Source: Niveibacterium umoris | Lineage (GTDB): Bacteria; Pseudomonadota; Gammaproteobacteria; Burkholderiales; Rhodocyclaceae | Length of the DNA: 64,000 nucleotides | Assembly (NCBI RefSeq): GCF_014197015.1 | Contig: NZ_JACIET010000002.1 | Location: 434,001-498,000 of the forward strand | Direction of reading: 5' to 3' | In this document: positions 43,460-52,428 of the stretch, piece by piece | How the letters are laid out: each line of letters opens with the position of its first letter | Numbering within the stretch: position 1 is the stretch's first letter | The notes under the pieces: model-generated | Told to the model about the DNA's origin: nothing | The model's input: the letters and a program-made list of their open reading frames with translations, nothing else | The model's database searches: none | Program-made: the position numbers and the translations under genes

Positions 43460-44209
43460 TTGAAGAGCATCAGGGCAGGTCGGGAGGGGTATGTCGGTCA
43501 GCGCGTATCTGGAAAACACAAGATCGCGGCGCTGATTACCGCCCAGTTTGTGATCGCAGTCTGGCAAGCGCCGGCGCTGGCGCAGACCGGCAGCAAGGCC
43601 ATGCCGCAAGTCATGTCCGAAAGCGAGGTTTCCGAGGCCACACGCCGCCAGGCGGAAGGGCCGATGCGTTTCATCCTGCAGATGGACGCCTCGAAGGAGA
43701 AAAAACCCGCGCCAGCGAAGGAAGCCAAACCCGCCAGCCCGCCGCCTGCGCCGGCACCCGCCGCGGCGGCGACCGCGGCAACCGTCAAGCCCAAGGCTGC
43801 AGCCCCGGCAACGGCGTCCGCCAAACCCGGCGGCGACAGCAAGCCGTCCGATGCGCCCGCCGAACCCGCACAGGTCGCGGTGGCAACCCCGGCGGTGGAT
43901 GTCGCCAAGCCGGCCGCACCGGCGCCGGAGGCCGTGGTGGCGGCGCCGCCGCCGCAACCCACCCTCGTGACGATGGTGGAGCCGGACATCGCGCCGGCGG
44001 TCAAACGCAAGCTGCGCGGCGCCCAGAGTGCAACCGTGCGCTTCAACGTCGCCGCCGACGGCTCGGTGGCGGACGCCGAGGTGCTGCAGGTCAGCAGTCC
44101 TTCATTGCGCCAGCCGGTGCTCGATGCGATCAAGCAATGGCGCTACAACCCGCCGGGGCAGGTGGTGCCGCAGCGCGTGGAACTTCAGCTGGTCGACGCC
44201 ACGGAATAA
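43460..44209 (+). CDS. TonB-family C-terminal domain protein
   Basis: An approximately 249-residue protein, probably from TTG 43460 (GGGGAG eight bases upstream; another TTG lies at 43439). A hydrophobic segment (IAALITAQFVIAVWQAPALA, about 24-43) is a signal anchor or signal peptide. A Pro/Ala/Lys-rich spacer spans about 80-170. The TonB-like C-terminal domain spans about 185-249 (ATVRFNVAADGSVADAEVLQVSSP; AIKQWRYNPP). No exbB/exbD or TonB-dependent receptor gene is in the window, so it may be an orphan transducer or a periplasmic protein using the fold. A strong terminator follows. Confidence 0.75.
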   Translation: MKSIRAGREGYVGQRVSGKHKIAALITAQFVIAVWQAPALAQTGSKAMPQVMSESEVSEATRRQAEGPMRFILQMDASKEKKPAPAKEAKPASPPPAPAPAAAATAATVKPKAAAPATASAKPGGDSKPSDAPAEPAQVAVATPAVDVAKPAAPAPEAVVAAPPPQPTLVTMVEPDIAPAVKRKLRGAQSATVRFNVAADGSVADAEVLQVSSPSLRQPVLDAIKQWRYNPPGQVVPQRVELQLVDATE

Positions 44210-44227
44210 GCGCGGCGAACAAGAAGA

Positions 44228-44255
44228 ACGGGGCGCCGATGCGCCCCGTTTGCTT
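44228..44255. terminator. intrinsic terminator between convergent genes
   Basis: A 9-bp perfect stem, ACGGGGCGC with GCGCCCCGT, and a CGAT loop are followed by TTGCTTTG on the plus strand. On the minus strand TTCTTCTT follows. It serves the TonB-type gene and probably the convergent lipoprotein gene. Confidence 0.8.
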
Positions 44256-44278
44256 TGCTGCCGCCGCTGCCCGCGCGC

Positions 44279-45079
44279 TCAGGCGCCGTTGGGTGGCAAA
44301 ACCGGGGCCGGCTGGGCTTCCGGCAGCTTCAGGTGGCCGACATAGCTGAGCGGCTGCTCGATCCGGATCGACGACACATCGCCTTCGCGCATGTGCAGGA
44401 TGTCGGCCGGCGAGACCCAGGTCGGATCCGCCTTGGTGATCGGTACGCCGGCCTCGCGGTAGGCCTCCAGCACGAACTGCGAGCAGAAGAAGCGGCTGTC
44501 GTCGCCGCGATCGAAGCCAAGCTGGACCGTCGCCAGCCCGGTGATGCACGCATCGCGCAAGGACGCCGGCAGCGTCGGCAGCTCGCACACGCGGCGCTCG
44601 ACGGAAAACGGCGCCTGCATCAGCACACCGACGAAGTTGTACGGGTGGCCGACCTGCGCCTGGGCAAAGCTGCGCATCTTCGCCGCAGCGCTCGCGTCCA
44701 CCGCAGGGTGGCGGAAGGCGACGACCACCGATTCCTCGTCCAGCACCTCGCGCACCGAGCGCACGCGCACCCCCTCGCCCACCGCCTCGGCGACCTGGTC
44801 ATCACCGATGTACAGCGCCGCATGACTGACTGGCGCAAGCGTGAACAGGCGGATGCCGGCGGAAGTGACGCCGTGCGCGGCCGAAAGGAGGATGTCGCCG
44901 GCGTGTAGCAGTTGCGAGCCGATGAGCAGGCCGCCTTGTTGGGGCGTCAGGTTGGGGTTCTGAAAGGCAATCGGCTTCTCGCCGCCGGGTTCCATGGCCT
45001 GCAAGGGATCGCGGGCGACCTGGGTGGCGCAGGCAGTACAGCTCAACAGCACGAGCATCAGGAACAAGCGTTGGAACAC
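44279..45079 (-). CDS. YaeF/YiiX-type permuted papain-fold lipoprotein
   Basis: A 266-residue lipoprotein (lipobox region LSCTAC). The permuted NlpC/P60 signature is present: GDILLSAAHG, the His in VSHAALYIGDDQVAEAVGEGV and the Cys in FFCSQFVLEAYREAG near the C-terminus. His before Cys is the permuted order of YaeF/YiiX proteins. They are thought to cleave an amide or thioester bond in the envelope, with unknown substrate. Convergent with the TonB-type gene. Confidence 0.88.
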   Translation of the reverse strand: MFQRLFLMLVLLSCTACATQVARDPLQAMEPGGEKPIAFQNPNLTPQQGGLLIGSQLLHAGDILLSAAHGVTSAGIRLFTLAPVSHAALYIGDDQVAEAVGEGVRVRSVREVLDEESVVVAFRHPAVDASAAAKMRSFAQAQVGHPYNFVGVLMQAPFSVERRVCELPTLPASLRDACITGLATVQLGFDRGDDSRFFCSQFVLEAYREAGVPITKADPTWVSPADILHMREGDVSSIRIEQPLSYVGHLKLPEAQPAPVLPPNGA

Positions 45080-45177
45080 GGCAAAACCCTCTCGGATGGA
45101 CGCGCGATTGAACCAGACGGCGTGCCGCAGCGCCAGAGTCTGAACCGCTTCATGGGGCGCGCGAGGCAGTGGGTAGA

Positions 45178-46233
45178 ATGACCGCGATGACGACGACGAT
45201 TCCGCTCACCCTGCTCACCGGCTTCCTCGGCAGCGGCAAGACGACGCTCCTCAACCGTCTGCTGCGTGATCCGGCGATGGCCGGCTGCGCGGTGCTGATC
45301 AACGAGGTCGGCGAGATCGGACTCGACCATCTTCTGATCGAGCGCATCGACGAAGAAGTTGTGCTGCTCGAATCGGGCTGTCTGTGCTGCACGGTGCGCG
45401 GCGATCTGGCGCGCGCGCTGCGCGACCTCAGCCTGCGGCACGAACAGGGCGCGCTGGCGCGCCTCGACCGGGTGGTGGTGGAAACCACCGGCCTCGCTGA
45501 CCCGGCCCCGGTGATCCACACGCTGATGCGCGACCCGTGGCTCGCGCACCGCTTCCGGCTCGACGGCGTGGTCGCCACGCTCGACCCGCGCCACGCCGCC
45601 TGGCAACTGGCGCAACACCCCGAGGCTCAGCGCCAGATCGCGATGGCCGATCGGGTCGTGCTGACCAAGTGCGATATCGCCAGCGCCGAAGAACTCGACC
45701 TCGCCGCGCAGCAACTCGATCAGCTCAACCCCGCCGCGGCGCGCTTTGAAAGCCGCCTCGACGGGATCCCGCCCGGCCTGTTGCAGGGCATGGCGCAGTA
45801 CGACCCGGCACAGCGCGGCGAAGCGGTGCTGGCCTGGCTCGGCGCCGCGCGCGCCGCCGAGGTCGCACGCAGGCGCGACGTGTTTGGCCGTGCCGCACCG
45901 CTTGCAGGCCCCCACGACGCGGCGATCGCCACGCATGTGTTGCGCTTTGCAGCGCCCTTCGACCGGAATGCCTTCTTCGACGCCATCGACCTGCTGCAGC
46001 AGGTGGTGGGCGAGCGCATCCTGCGGCTGAAGGGGCTCGTCGCCATTGCCGGCGAACCCAAGCCGACGGTGATCCATGCGGTCGAACGCGAACGCTATCC
46101 GGAAAGCACGCTGCCCGAGTGGCCGGACGCCGATCACGACACGCGCCTGGTGTTCATCACCCGCAACCTTCCGCGCGTCTCGCTCGAAAAGGCCTTCGTC
46201 GCCATGTGCGGTGTGGCGCCGCGCGCCGACTGA
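45178..46233 (+). CDS. CobW/COG0523-family metallochaperone GTPase
   Basis: A 351-residue GTPase. Seen: Walker A GFLGSGKTTL, the metal-binding CxCC in ESGCLCCTVRGD, VETTGLADPAPV, the TKCD guanine-specificity motif (TKxD) and a CobW C-terminal domain (FDRNAFFDAIDLL; GLVAIAGEP). The family inserts Zn, Co or other metals into targets under shortage. No cobalamin genes or a zinc-regulated box are seen, so the metal is undefined. Start is ATG 45178 or 45187. The M28 peptidase gene follows 55 bases later. Confidence 0.93.
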   Translation: MTAMTTTIPLTLLTGFLGSGKTTLLNRLLRDPAMAGCAVLINEVGEIGLDHLLIERIDEEVVLLESGCLCCTVRGDLARALRDLSLRHEQGALARLDRVVVETTGLADPAPVIHTLMRDPWLAHRFRLDGVVATLDPRHAAWQLAQHPEAQRQIAMADRVVLTKCDIASAEELDLAAQQLDQLNPAAARFESRLDGIPPGLLQGMAQYDPAQRGEAVLAWLGAARAAEVARRRDVFGRAAPLAGPHDAAIATHVLRFAAPFDRNAFFDAIDLLQQVVGERILRLKGLVAIAGEPKPTVIHAVERERYPESTLPEWPDADHDTRLVFITRNLPRVSLEKAFVAMCGVAPRAD

Positions 46234-46288
46234 GGAATCCGGCACCGATCCGGCTTATCCTTGCGGCTTCCCACAAGGAAGACGCACC

Positions 46289-47686
46289 GTGACCCGACGC
46301 CTGTTCCCCGCCCTGCTGATCGCAGCGGCACCCTGCCTTGCCCACGCCGACGACGCCGCGATCCGCACTGCACTCGAGCGCATCCGCGCTGACGACATCG
46401 AAGCGCGTGTCCGCACACTGGCTGCCTTCGGCACCCGCCATACGATGAGCGAGACCGGCTCCGACACGCGCGGCATCGGCGCCGCGCGGCGCTGGATCAA
46501 GACCGAGCTGGAACGATGCAACGCCGCACGCAAGGGCCGCCTGGAAATCCGCTTCGCCAGCCACATCGAAGCCCCCGGCCGGCGCATCGACGCGCCGACC
46601 GAGATCGTCAACGTAGTCGCCACGCTCCCCGGCCTCGACCCGGCCGCGCGCGAACGCGTGTTTGTGGTCAGCGGGCACTACGATTCGCGCGCGACTGACG
46701 TGATGGATGCCCGTTCCGATGCGCCCGGCGCGAATGACGATGCCTCCGGCACCGCGGCAGTCATGGCGATGGCCTGCGCGGTGGCGGATCTGCCGACCGA
46801 CGCGACCCTCGTTTTTCTTGCCGTGGCCGGCGAGGAGCAGGGACTGCTCGGCGCCGACCGTTTCGCGCGCGATGCCGCCGCTGCCGGCACCCGCATCGAG
46901 GGCATGATCACCAACGACATCATCGGCAGCCCGCTCGGCGACGATGGCGTGCGCCGCGGCGGCGAAGTGCGACTCTTCGCCGATGGCCTCACGCCAATGG
47001 TCAAGCAGCTGCTGGCGGCAGAGCGCAACCAGCCCGGCAAAGACGCCTTTGCGGTGGCTGCACGCAAACAGCTGACGCAGATCGCGCTGATCGGCGGCGA
47101 GCACGATACCCCGACGCACCAGTTCGCACGTGCGGTGAAGCGCGCCGCCGAACGCTGGCAGCCGGATTTCACCGTGCGCCTGGTCGGGCGCCGCGACCGC
47201 TTCCTGCGCGGCGGCGATCATCTGCCCTTCCTCGAACGCGGCTTCCCGGCGCTACGGTTCACCGAACCGGTGGAAGATTTCCGCCACCAGCATCAGGATC
47301 TGCGGGTGGAACACGCACACCCTTATGGCGACCGCGTCGAGTATGTCGACTTCGCCTATGTCGCCAAGGTGGCACGCGCCAATGCGGCCGCGTTGGCCAG
47401 CCTCGCCCGCGCACCGGCGGCGCCGCGCGGGGTCGTGATGGACACACGGGAACTCAGCAACGATACGGTGCTCAGATGGGAAGCCGGCAGCGAGAAGGAC
47501 CTCGCCGGCTATCGCGTTGTATGGCGGGAAACCACCGCAGCGACCTGGCAGCAGCAGCGCGAGCTGGGCCGCGAGACCACGGTGACACTCAAGGGCGTGT
47601 CGAAAGACGACTACCAGTTTGGCGTGATCGCGGTGGACCGCGATGGCAACGAGAGCATCGCCAGCTTTGCAGGCATCGCCCCCTGA
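46289..47686 (+). CDS. secreted M28-family zinc aminopeptidase with C-terminal FnIII-like domain
   Basis: A 465-residue protein from GTG 46289 (AAGGAAG upstream), with signal peptide cleaved near AHA. The M28 zinc site is complete: SGHYDSR (His), APGANDDASGT (bridging Asp), AGEEQGLLG (catalytic and metal Glu), Asp in TNDIIGSP, and DHLPFLERGFPALRF (last His). Residues about 375-465 form a fibronectin-like domain (LRWEAGSEKDLAGYRVVWRET; YQFGVIAVDRDGNES). It should release N-terminal amino acids in the periplasm or outside. Its position after the metallochaperone gene may reflect metal supply, which is speculative. Confidence 0.93.
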   Translation: MTRRLFPALLIAAAPCLAHADDAAIRTALERIRADDIEARVRTLAAFGTRHTMSETGSDTRGIGAARRWIKTELERCNAARKGRLEIRFASHIEAPGRRIDAPTEIVNVVATLPGLDPAARERVFVVSGHYDSRATDVMDARSDAPGANDDASGTAAVMAMACAVADLPTDATLVFLAVAGEEQGLLGADRFARDAAAAGTRIEGMITNDIIGSPLGDDGVRRGGEVRLFADGLTPMVKQLLAAERNQPGKDAFAVAARKQLTQIALIGGEHDTPTHQFARAVKRAAERWQPDFTVRLVGRRDRFLRGGDHLPFLERGFPALRFTEPVEDFRHQHQDLRVEHAHPYGDRVEYVDFAYVAKVARANAAALASLARAPAAPRGVVMDTRELSNDTVLRWEAGSEKDLAGYRVVWRETTAATWQQQRELGRETTVTLKGVSKDDYQFGVIAVDRDGNESIASFAGIAP

Positions 47687-47717
47687 TACGACCGCACACC
47701 TTTTTCCGCATCACCGC

Positions 47718-47750
47718 CTCGCCGGCGCAATCCGCCGGCGAGTGCGTTTC
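47718..47750 (+). terminator. probable terminator hairpin between peptidase and transporter genes
   Basis: A perfect 10-bp stem, CTCGCCGGCG with CGCCGGCGAG, and a CAATC loop are followed by TGCGTTTC. The T run is weak, so termination may be partial. The next gene starts about 20 bases later. Confidence 0.5.
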
Positions 47751-47761
47751 AAGGCCGTAGC

Positions 47762-49006
47762 ATGACCCAACCTGAAGCCCCCGATTTCCACCCCGCCGCC
47801 ACCTGGACCCGCCCTGTCTGGCTGCTCGCCGCCCTGCTCGCGACGCTGGCCTCGCTCGGCCCCTTCGCGATCGACACCTACCTGCCCGCTTTCGAGGGCA
47901 TCGCGCAGGGGCTCGCGACCACGCCGGTGCACTTGCAGCAGACGCTGTCGGGCTACCTGCTCGGTTTCTCGGTGATGATGCTGTTCCACGGCGCGCTGTC
48001 CGACAGCTTCGGCCGCCGCCCGGTGGTGTTCGTCGGGCTCGCGGTGTTCGCGCTCGCCAGCGTGGTCTGCGCCACCGCCGGCCATGTCGGCGTGCTGATC
48101 GCCGGCCGCGTGCTGCAGGGCATGAGTTGCGGCGCCGGCATCGTGGTCGGGCGTGCGATCGTGCGCGACCTGTTCGCCGCGGTGCATGCGCAGAAGCTGA
48201 TGAGCCAGATCACGCTGTTCTTCGGCGTCGCGCCGGCGATCGCGCCGATCATCGGCGGCTGGCTCTTCGACTGGTTCGGCTGGCGCTCGATCTTCTGGTT
48301 CCTGGCGTTGGTCGCCAGCGCGGTGCTGGTGCTGGCGGCACGTACGCTGCCGGAAACCCTGCCACCCGAGCGGCGGCAGCCCTTCACGCCGCTCGCGCTG
48401 TCGCGCGGCTACTGGCAGGTCGTGTCGGACAAGCGCTTCCTGCTGCTGACGCTGGCCGCCGGCGTGCCCTTCAACGCGATGTTCGTGTTCATCCTGTCGG
48501 CGCCGATGCTGCTCGGCCACCACCTGCATCTGGCGCCGACGCAATTCTTCTGGCTGTTCTGCTGGGGCATCAGCGGCATCATGGGCGGCGCCTGGGCGAG
48601 CGGCCGGCTGGCCGGGAAGATCTCGCGCGAAAAGCAGGTGCGTTGGGGTTTCGGCATCCTGCTCGCGGTGTCGCTGGCCAACACGCTGTACCACTACGCG
48701 ATGCCGGCGACGGTGTTCAGCGCGATCCTGCCGGTGGGTCTGATCGGCTTCGGCTGGTCGATGCTCGCGCCCTGCGTGACCTTGCTGGTGCTCGACCGCT
48801 TCCCGGCACGGCTGGGCATGGCCTCGTCGCTGCAGGCCTGCCTTGCGAGCCTGTCGAATGCGATCGTGGCCGGCGTGATCGCGCCGATCGCGATGGCCAG
48901 CGTCGCCGGGCTAGCCTTCGTTTCATTCCTGCTCGCCTTCGCCGGTTGGGCGTGCTGGAAGGGCTACCGCATCGACGTCAGGCGGGGGCAGCGCGCGGCG
49001 GTCTAG
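47762..49006 (+). CDS. MFS transporter, Bcr/CflA drug-resistance type
   Basis: A 414-residue carrier with 12 hydrophobic segments. Seen: the DHA1 start LASLGPFAIDTYLPAF, the loop motif GALSDSFGRRPVVF, and RVLQGMSCGAGIVVGRAIVRD, which is characteristic of Bcr/CflA. These export drugs and, in some cases, sulfonamide, bicyclomycin or Cys. No regulator is adjacent. Its end overlaps the end of the convergent monooxygenase gene by four bases. Confidence 0.93.
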   Translation: MTQPEAPDFHPAATWTRPVWLLAALLATLASLGPFAIDTYLPAFEGIAQGLATTPVHLQQTLSGYLLGFSVMMLFHGALSDSFGRRPVVFVGLAVFALASVVCATAGHVGVLIAGRVLQGMSCGAGIVVGRAIVRDLFAAVHAQKLMSQITLFFGVAPAIAPIIGGWLFDWFGWRSIFWFLALVASAVLVLAARTLPETLPPERRQPFTPLALSRGYWQVVSDKRFLLLTLAAGVPFNAMFVFILSAPMLLGHHLHLAPTQFFWLFCWGISGIMGGAWASGRLAGKISREKQVRWGFGILLAVSLANTLYHYAMPATVFSAILPVGLIGFGWSMLAPCVTLLVLDRFPARLGMASSLQACLASLSNAIVAGVIAPIAMASVAGLAFVSFLLAFAGWACWKGYRIDVRRGQRAAV

Positions 49007-49341
49007 CCCTTGCGCATGCGGTAGGCGCGCTCGACCCGCGCCACCCGCAGCTCGAACCCGGCGTACCACTGGCTGCGGCCAAGGCGGCGCGCTTCCTGGT
49101 GCTCGGCGTTGGCCTTCCATGCCGCAATCGCGGCCTCGCTGGCCCAGTAAGACACGGTAATGCCGAAGCCAGACGCGTCGCGGGTGCTTTCCATGCCGAG
49201 GAAGCCGGGTTGCTGCGCGGCCAGTTCGACCATGCGGGCCGCCATGTCGGCGTAGCCGGCATCGCCATCCGCCCGCTGGTTGCTGAAGATCACCGCCCAG
49301 TAAGGCGGCTGCGGGGTTGCTGCGAAGCGATCTTCAGTCAT
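49003..49341 (-). CDS. antibiotic biosynthesis monooxygenase (ABM) domain protein
   Basis: A 112-residue ferredoxin-like-fold protein. Seen: WAVIFSNQR, MVELAAQQPGFLGMES and TVSYWASEAAIAAWKANAEHQEARR, the usual ABM landmarks. Members are cofactor-free monooxygenases or heme-binding proteins; many are of unknown role. It is divergent from the ferredoxin-NADP reductase gene across 154 AT-richer bases, so a shared redox control is possible but not shown. Confidence 0.9.
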   Translation of the reverse strand: MTEDRFAATPQPPYWAVIFSNQRADGDAGYADMAARMVELAAQQPGFLGMESTRDASGFGITVSYWASEAAIAAWKANAEHQEARRLGRSQWYAGFELRVARVERAYRMRKG

Positions 49342-49495
49342 AACGCCTCCGTCCCAAGGGCTTCTATATTACCCACACCGCTAATGCGGGCTTCTTTTAT
49401 TACTATTTTGTCGCATCTTATGCCGCCGCGGCCCTAGGTTTGCTGCACCGCACCCGTACAATGCGGGCCTTCGATTATTCACCCCCGTTGCGACC

Positions 49496-50272
49496 ATGGC
49501 GGCCTACATCACCGAAAAAGTCCTCAGCGTGCATCACTGGAACGACACGCTGTTCTCCTTCACCACCACGCGCGACCGCGCGCTGCGCTACGAGAACGGG
49601 CAGTTCGTGATGATGGGCCTCGAAGTCGAGGGCCGTCCGCTGACGCGCGCCTACTCGATCGCCAGCGCCAACTACGAGGAAACCCTCGAGTTCTTCAGCA
49701 TCAAGGTGCCGAACGGCCCGCTGACCTCGCGCCTGCAGCAGATCCAGCCCGGCGACGACGTGCTGGTGTCGCGCAAGCCGACCGGCACGCTGGTGCTGCA
49801 CGACCTGCTGCCAGGCAAGCACCTCTACCTGTTCTCGACCGGTACCGGCCTCGCGCCCTTCATGAGCGTGATCCGCGATCTGGACGTCTACGACAAGTAC
49901 GAGAAGATTGTGCTGATCCACGGCGTGCGCACGGTGTCGGAGCTGGCCTACCAGCACTACATCGAGCACGAGCTGCCGCAGCACGAATTCCTCGGCGAGG
50001 CGGTGCGCGAGAAGCTGATCTACTACCCGACGGTGACCCGCGAGCCGTTCCGCAACCAGGGCCGCCTGACCGACCTGATCGAGTCCGGCAAGCTGTTCGC
50101 GGACATCGGCCTGCCCCCGCTCGACCCGGCGGTCGACCGCGTGATGATCTGCGGCAGTTCGGCGATGCTGAAGGATTCGCGCGAGCTGCTCGACCGCCGC
50201 GGCTTCAAGATGTCCAAGCGCATCGGCGAGCCGGGCGACTACGTCATCGAGCACGCCTTCGTCGAGAAGTAA
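49496..50272 (+). CDS. fpr: ferredoxin--NADP reductase
   Basis: A 258-residue FAD enzyme moving electrons between NADPH and ferredoxin or flavodoxin. Seen: the FAD-binding RAYSIASANYEE (RxYS), the NADP-site FSTGTGLAPFMSVIRD and MICGSSAMLKDSREL. The C-terminus is YVIEHAFVEK, in the bacterial Fpr (subclass I/II) style without the terminal Tyr of plastid forms. Start ATG 49496. A strong terminator follows, so it is a single-gene unit. Confidence 0.95.
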   Translation: MAAYITEKVLSVHHWNDTLFSFTTTRDRALRYENGQFVMMGLEVEGRPLTRAYSIASANYEETLEFFSIKVPNGPLTSRLQQIQPGDDVLVSRKPTGTLVLHDLLPGKHLYLFSTGTGLAPFMSVIRDLDVYDKYEKIVLIHGVRTVSELAYQHYIEHELPQHEFLGEAVREKLIYYPTVTREPFRNQGRLTDLIESGKLFADIGLPPLDPAVDRVMICGSSAMLKDSRELLDRRGFKMSKRIGEPGDYVIEHAFVEK

Positions 50273-50302
50273 GCCACACCGGCGCAGGCCGGATGCAGCG
50301 TC

Positions 50303-50336
50303 AAGAAGAGCCCGGCCAAGCGCCGGGCTTTTTCTT
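50303..50336 (+). terminator. intrinsic terminator of fpr
   Basis: AGCCCGGC (50309-50316) pairs with GCCGGGCT (50322-50329), followed by a T run to 50333. A/T flanks extend the stem (AAGAAG with TTTCTT). Confidence 0.92.
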
Positions 50337-50487
50337 GCCGTGCGTCGGCTGCCACCAATGCCCGCAAACGGTATTTGCGGCAAGACAAGGACAAGGCGGC
50401 GCAGAGGGCGGGTAATGGCGTTCGGGCGGGATCGCGGCAGCCGCGACCCGCCGGCAATACCCATAAAAGCTGCCCACAGAGACAACC

Positions 50488-51183
50488 ATGAACACCTTGC
50501 ACAAAGCTGCCGAGCGCGGCACGGCAATCGAGGTCCGTCATCTTCTCGATGATGGCGCGGCGGTCGATGCCCTCGACGAGTTCCGCCAGAGCGCGCTGCA
50601 TCTGGCCGCGCAGGCCAGCCGCGAAGACAGCGTGGCAGTGCTGATCGAGGCCGGTGCCGGGGTGGAACTGGCCGACCGCTTCGGCCGCCGCGCGCTGCAT
50701 ACCGCAGCCTGCCACGGCGACCTGGGGATCGCGCAACGCCTGCTCGCCGCCGGCGCCACGCCGGATGCACGCGACTGCGAAGGCAGCACGCCCTTGTTCT
50801 GGGCCGCCGGCGATGGCCACACCCTGCTGGTCGAAGTGCTGCTCGAGGCCGGCGCCGACCTCAATGCACGCAATGTGTATGGCTCCACGCCACTCAACTG
50901 GGCGGCCCGCAACGGCTACGACGGCGTGGTCGCCCTGCTGCTCGCCGCCGGCGCGAACGTGAATGCGCAGTGCGCGAACGGCTGGACGCCGCTGCACGAG
51001 GCGGCAATGTACGGCCGCGAAGCGATCGTGCAGCGCCTGCTGCGCGCCGGCGCCGACGCCACGCTCAAGGACAATCGCGGCTTCACCGCGATGGGGCGCG
51101 CGCTGCAGCAAGGGCAGCGCGCCGCGGTCGCGATTCTGGCGGCCCAGGCCGAGGCGGGCACCCGCCAGGCCGACACCGTCTGA
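50488..51183 (+). CDS. ankyrin-repeat protein
   Basis: A 231-residue soluble protein consisting of six to seven ankyrin repeats. Each has the consensus G-x-TPLHxAA...G...VxxLLxAGAxxxA (for example GSTPLFWAAGDGHTLLVEVLL and GWTPLHEAAMYGREAIVQRLL). No signal peptide or extra domain is present, so it is likely a protein-interaction module in the cytoplasm. Partner unknown. The preceding 215 bases hold only the fpr terminator. Confidence 0.93.
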   Translation: MNTLHKAAERGTAIEVRHLLDDGAAVDALDEFRQSALHLAAQASREDSVAVLIEAGAGVELADRFGRRALHTAACHGDLGIAQRLLAAGATPDARDCEGSTPLFWAAGDGHTLLVEVLLEAGADLNARNVYGSTPLNWAARNGYDGVVALLLAAGANVNAQCANGWTPLHEAAMYGREAIVQRLLRAGADATLKDNRGFTAMGRALQQGQRAAVAILAAQAEAGTRQADTV

Positions 51184-51310
51184 CGGCGCCGCGAGCAACG
51201 CCCGCCGCGCCTGCGGCGGTAGCCAGAACAGCAGCATCCGGGCAGGATGAGGCCCCCGCACCCGGCGCGCGGCGCCTGCGGTGGCGGGCCTCACCTTCAC
51301 GACGCGCACC

Positions 51311-51874
51311 ATGACATCGCCGCCCGACGCCCCTCGCCCGACCTGCCTCGCGCTGTTCCTCGCCTTCTTCACCGTTGGCATCCGCGGTTTCGGCGGCGTG
51401 CTGCCCTGGGCGCGCCGCATGCTGGTCGAGGAACGTCGCTGGCTCGATGAGGCCGGTTTCACCGAACTGCTGTCGCTGGGCCAACTGCTGCCCGGGCCCA
51501 ACACCGTGAACCTCTCGGTGGTCTTTGGCGCGCGCTGCGCCGGCTGGCGCGGCGCACTGTCGGCGGCCGCCGGCCTGTTGCTGCCCTCGCTGCTGGTCGT
51601 GCTGTTGCTGGCTGAAACCTGGCGCCACTTCGCCGCACAGGTGTGGTTGCAGCAGATGCTCGCCGCGGTGGCCGCGGCCGCCGCCGGCCTGATCCTCGCC
51701 ACCGGCGCGAAGCTGGCACGCAAGCTCGATCGCCGCTGGTGGCCGGCCGTGGTGGGCGCCGCCACCTTTGTCGCGATCGCCTGGCTACGGTGGCCGCTGT
51801 TGCAGGTACTTGCGGTCGCGGCGCCGTGCAGCGTTGCGCTCGCATGGCTCGATGCGCGGCAGGCGCGCCGATGA
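51311..51874 (+). CDS. chromate transporter half, N-terminal type (ChrA-like)
   Basis: A 187-residue membrane protein with the CHR domain signature: FFTVGIRGFGGVLPWARRMLVEERRWLDEAGF (in parts) and LLSLGQLLPGPNTVNLSVVFGAR. Short-chain CHR proteins work as pairs; the second half starts in the same ATGA overlap. The pair should form an antiparallel anion exporter for chromate or, more generally, an inorganic anion. No regulator of the ChrB type is present. Confidence 0.9.
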   Translation: MTSPPDAPRPTCLALFLAFFTVGIRGFGGVLPWARRMLVEERRWLDEAGFTELLSLGQLLPGPNTVNLSVVFGARCAGWRGALSAAAGLLLPSLLVVLLLAETWRHFAAQVWLQQMLAAVAAAAAGLILATGAKLARKLDRRWWPAVVGAATFVAIAWLRWPLLQVLAVAAPCSVALAWLDARQARR

Positions 51875-52407
51875 GTGCCGCAAGCGCGCCGACGCTGACC
51901 GAACTCTTCCTGCGCTGTGCGACGCTGTCGCTGGTCGCGGTGGGCGGCGCCAACGCGATCGTGCCGGAACTGCACCGGCAAACCGTCGAACTGCAGCACT
52001 GGCTGAGCGGCCCCGAGTTCGCAACCCTGTTCGCCATCGCCGCCGCCGCGCCGGGCCCGAACGTGCTGGTGGTGACGCTGGTCGGCTGGAAGCTCGGCGG
52101 ACTGCCCGGCGCGCTGGTGGCGACGCTCGGCATCTGCGGCCCGTCGTCGGCGCTCGCATTCGCGGTGGGCCGGGTGTGGGATCGCTTTCGCGACGCGCCG
52201 CTGCGTCGGGTCATCGAGCGCGGCCTCGCGCCGGTCACGATCGGCCTGGTACTCGGCAGCGGCTGGCGTGTCGCCGAGACCGCCTCGTCGGACTGGCGCG
52301 GCTGGGCGCTCGCGGTGGGGGCGGCAGCGATCTACTGGCGCGCGCGTTTCAACCCGCTGTGGATACTCGCCGCCGCCGCACCGCTGGGGCTCTGGCTGCA
52401 GCACTGA
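51871..52407 (+). CDS. chromate transporter half, C-terminal type (ChrA-like)
   Basis: A 178-residue partner of the preceding gene. Seen: LSLVAVGGANAIVPELHRQTV and the CHR motif FAIAAAAPGPNVLVVTLVGWKLGGLPGA (described in parts). Four-base overlap with the first half indicates coupled translation and a 1:1 assembly. Convergent with a LysR gene 21 bases away. Confidence 0.9.
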   Translation: MSAASAPTLTELFLRCATLSLVAVGGANAIVPELHRQTVELQHWLSGPEFATLFAIAAAAPGPNVLVVTLVGWKLGGLPGALVATLGICGPSSALAFAVGRVWDRFRDAPLRRVIERGLAPVTIGLVLGSGWRVAETASSDWRGWALAVGAAAIYWRARFNPLWILAAAAPLGLWLQH

Positions 52408-52428
52408 GCCCGGCAGGCCGGCGCGCGC

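Noticed and set aside
49342-49495. A CCGC-TAAT-GCGG hairpin with T-rich sequence after it, considered as a terminator
   Set aside because: It lies between two divergent gene starts where no transcript needs to end, and the stem is only four base pairs.
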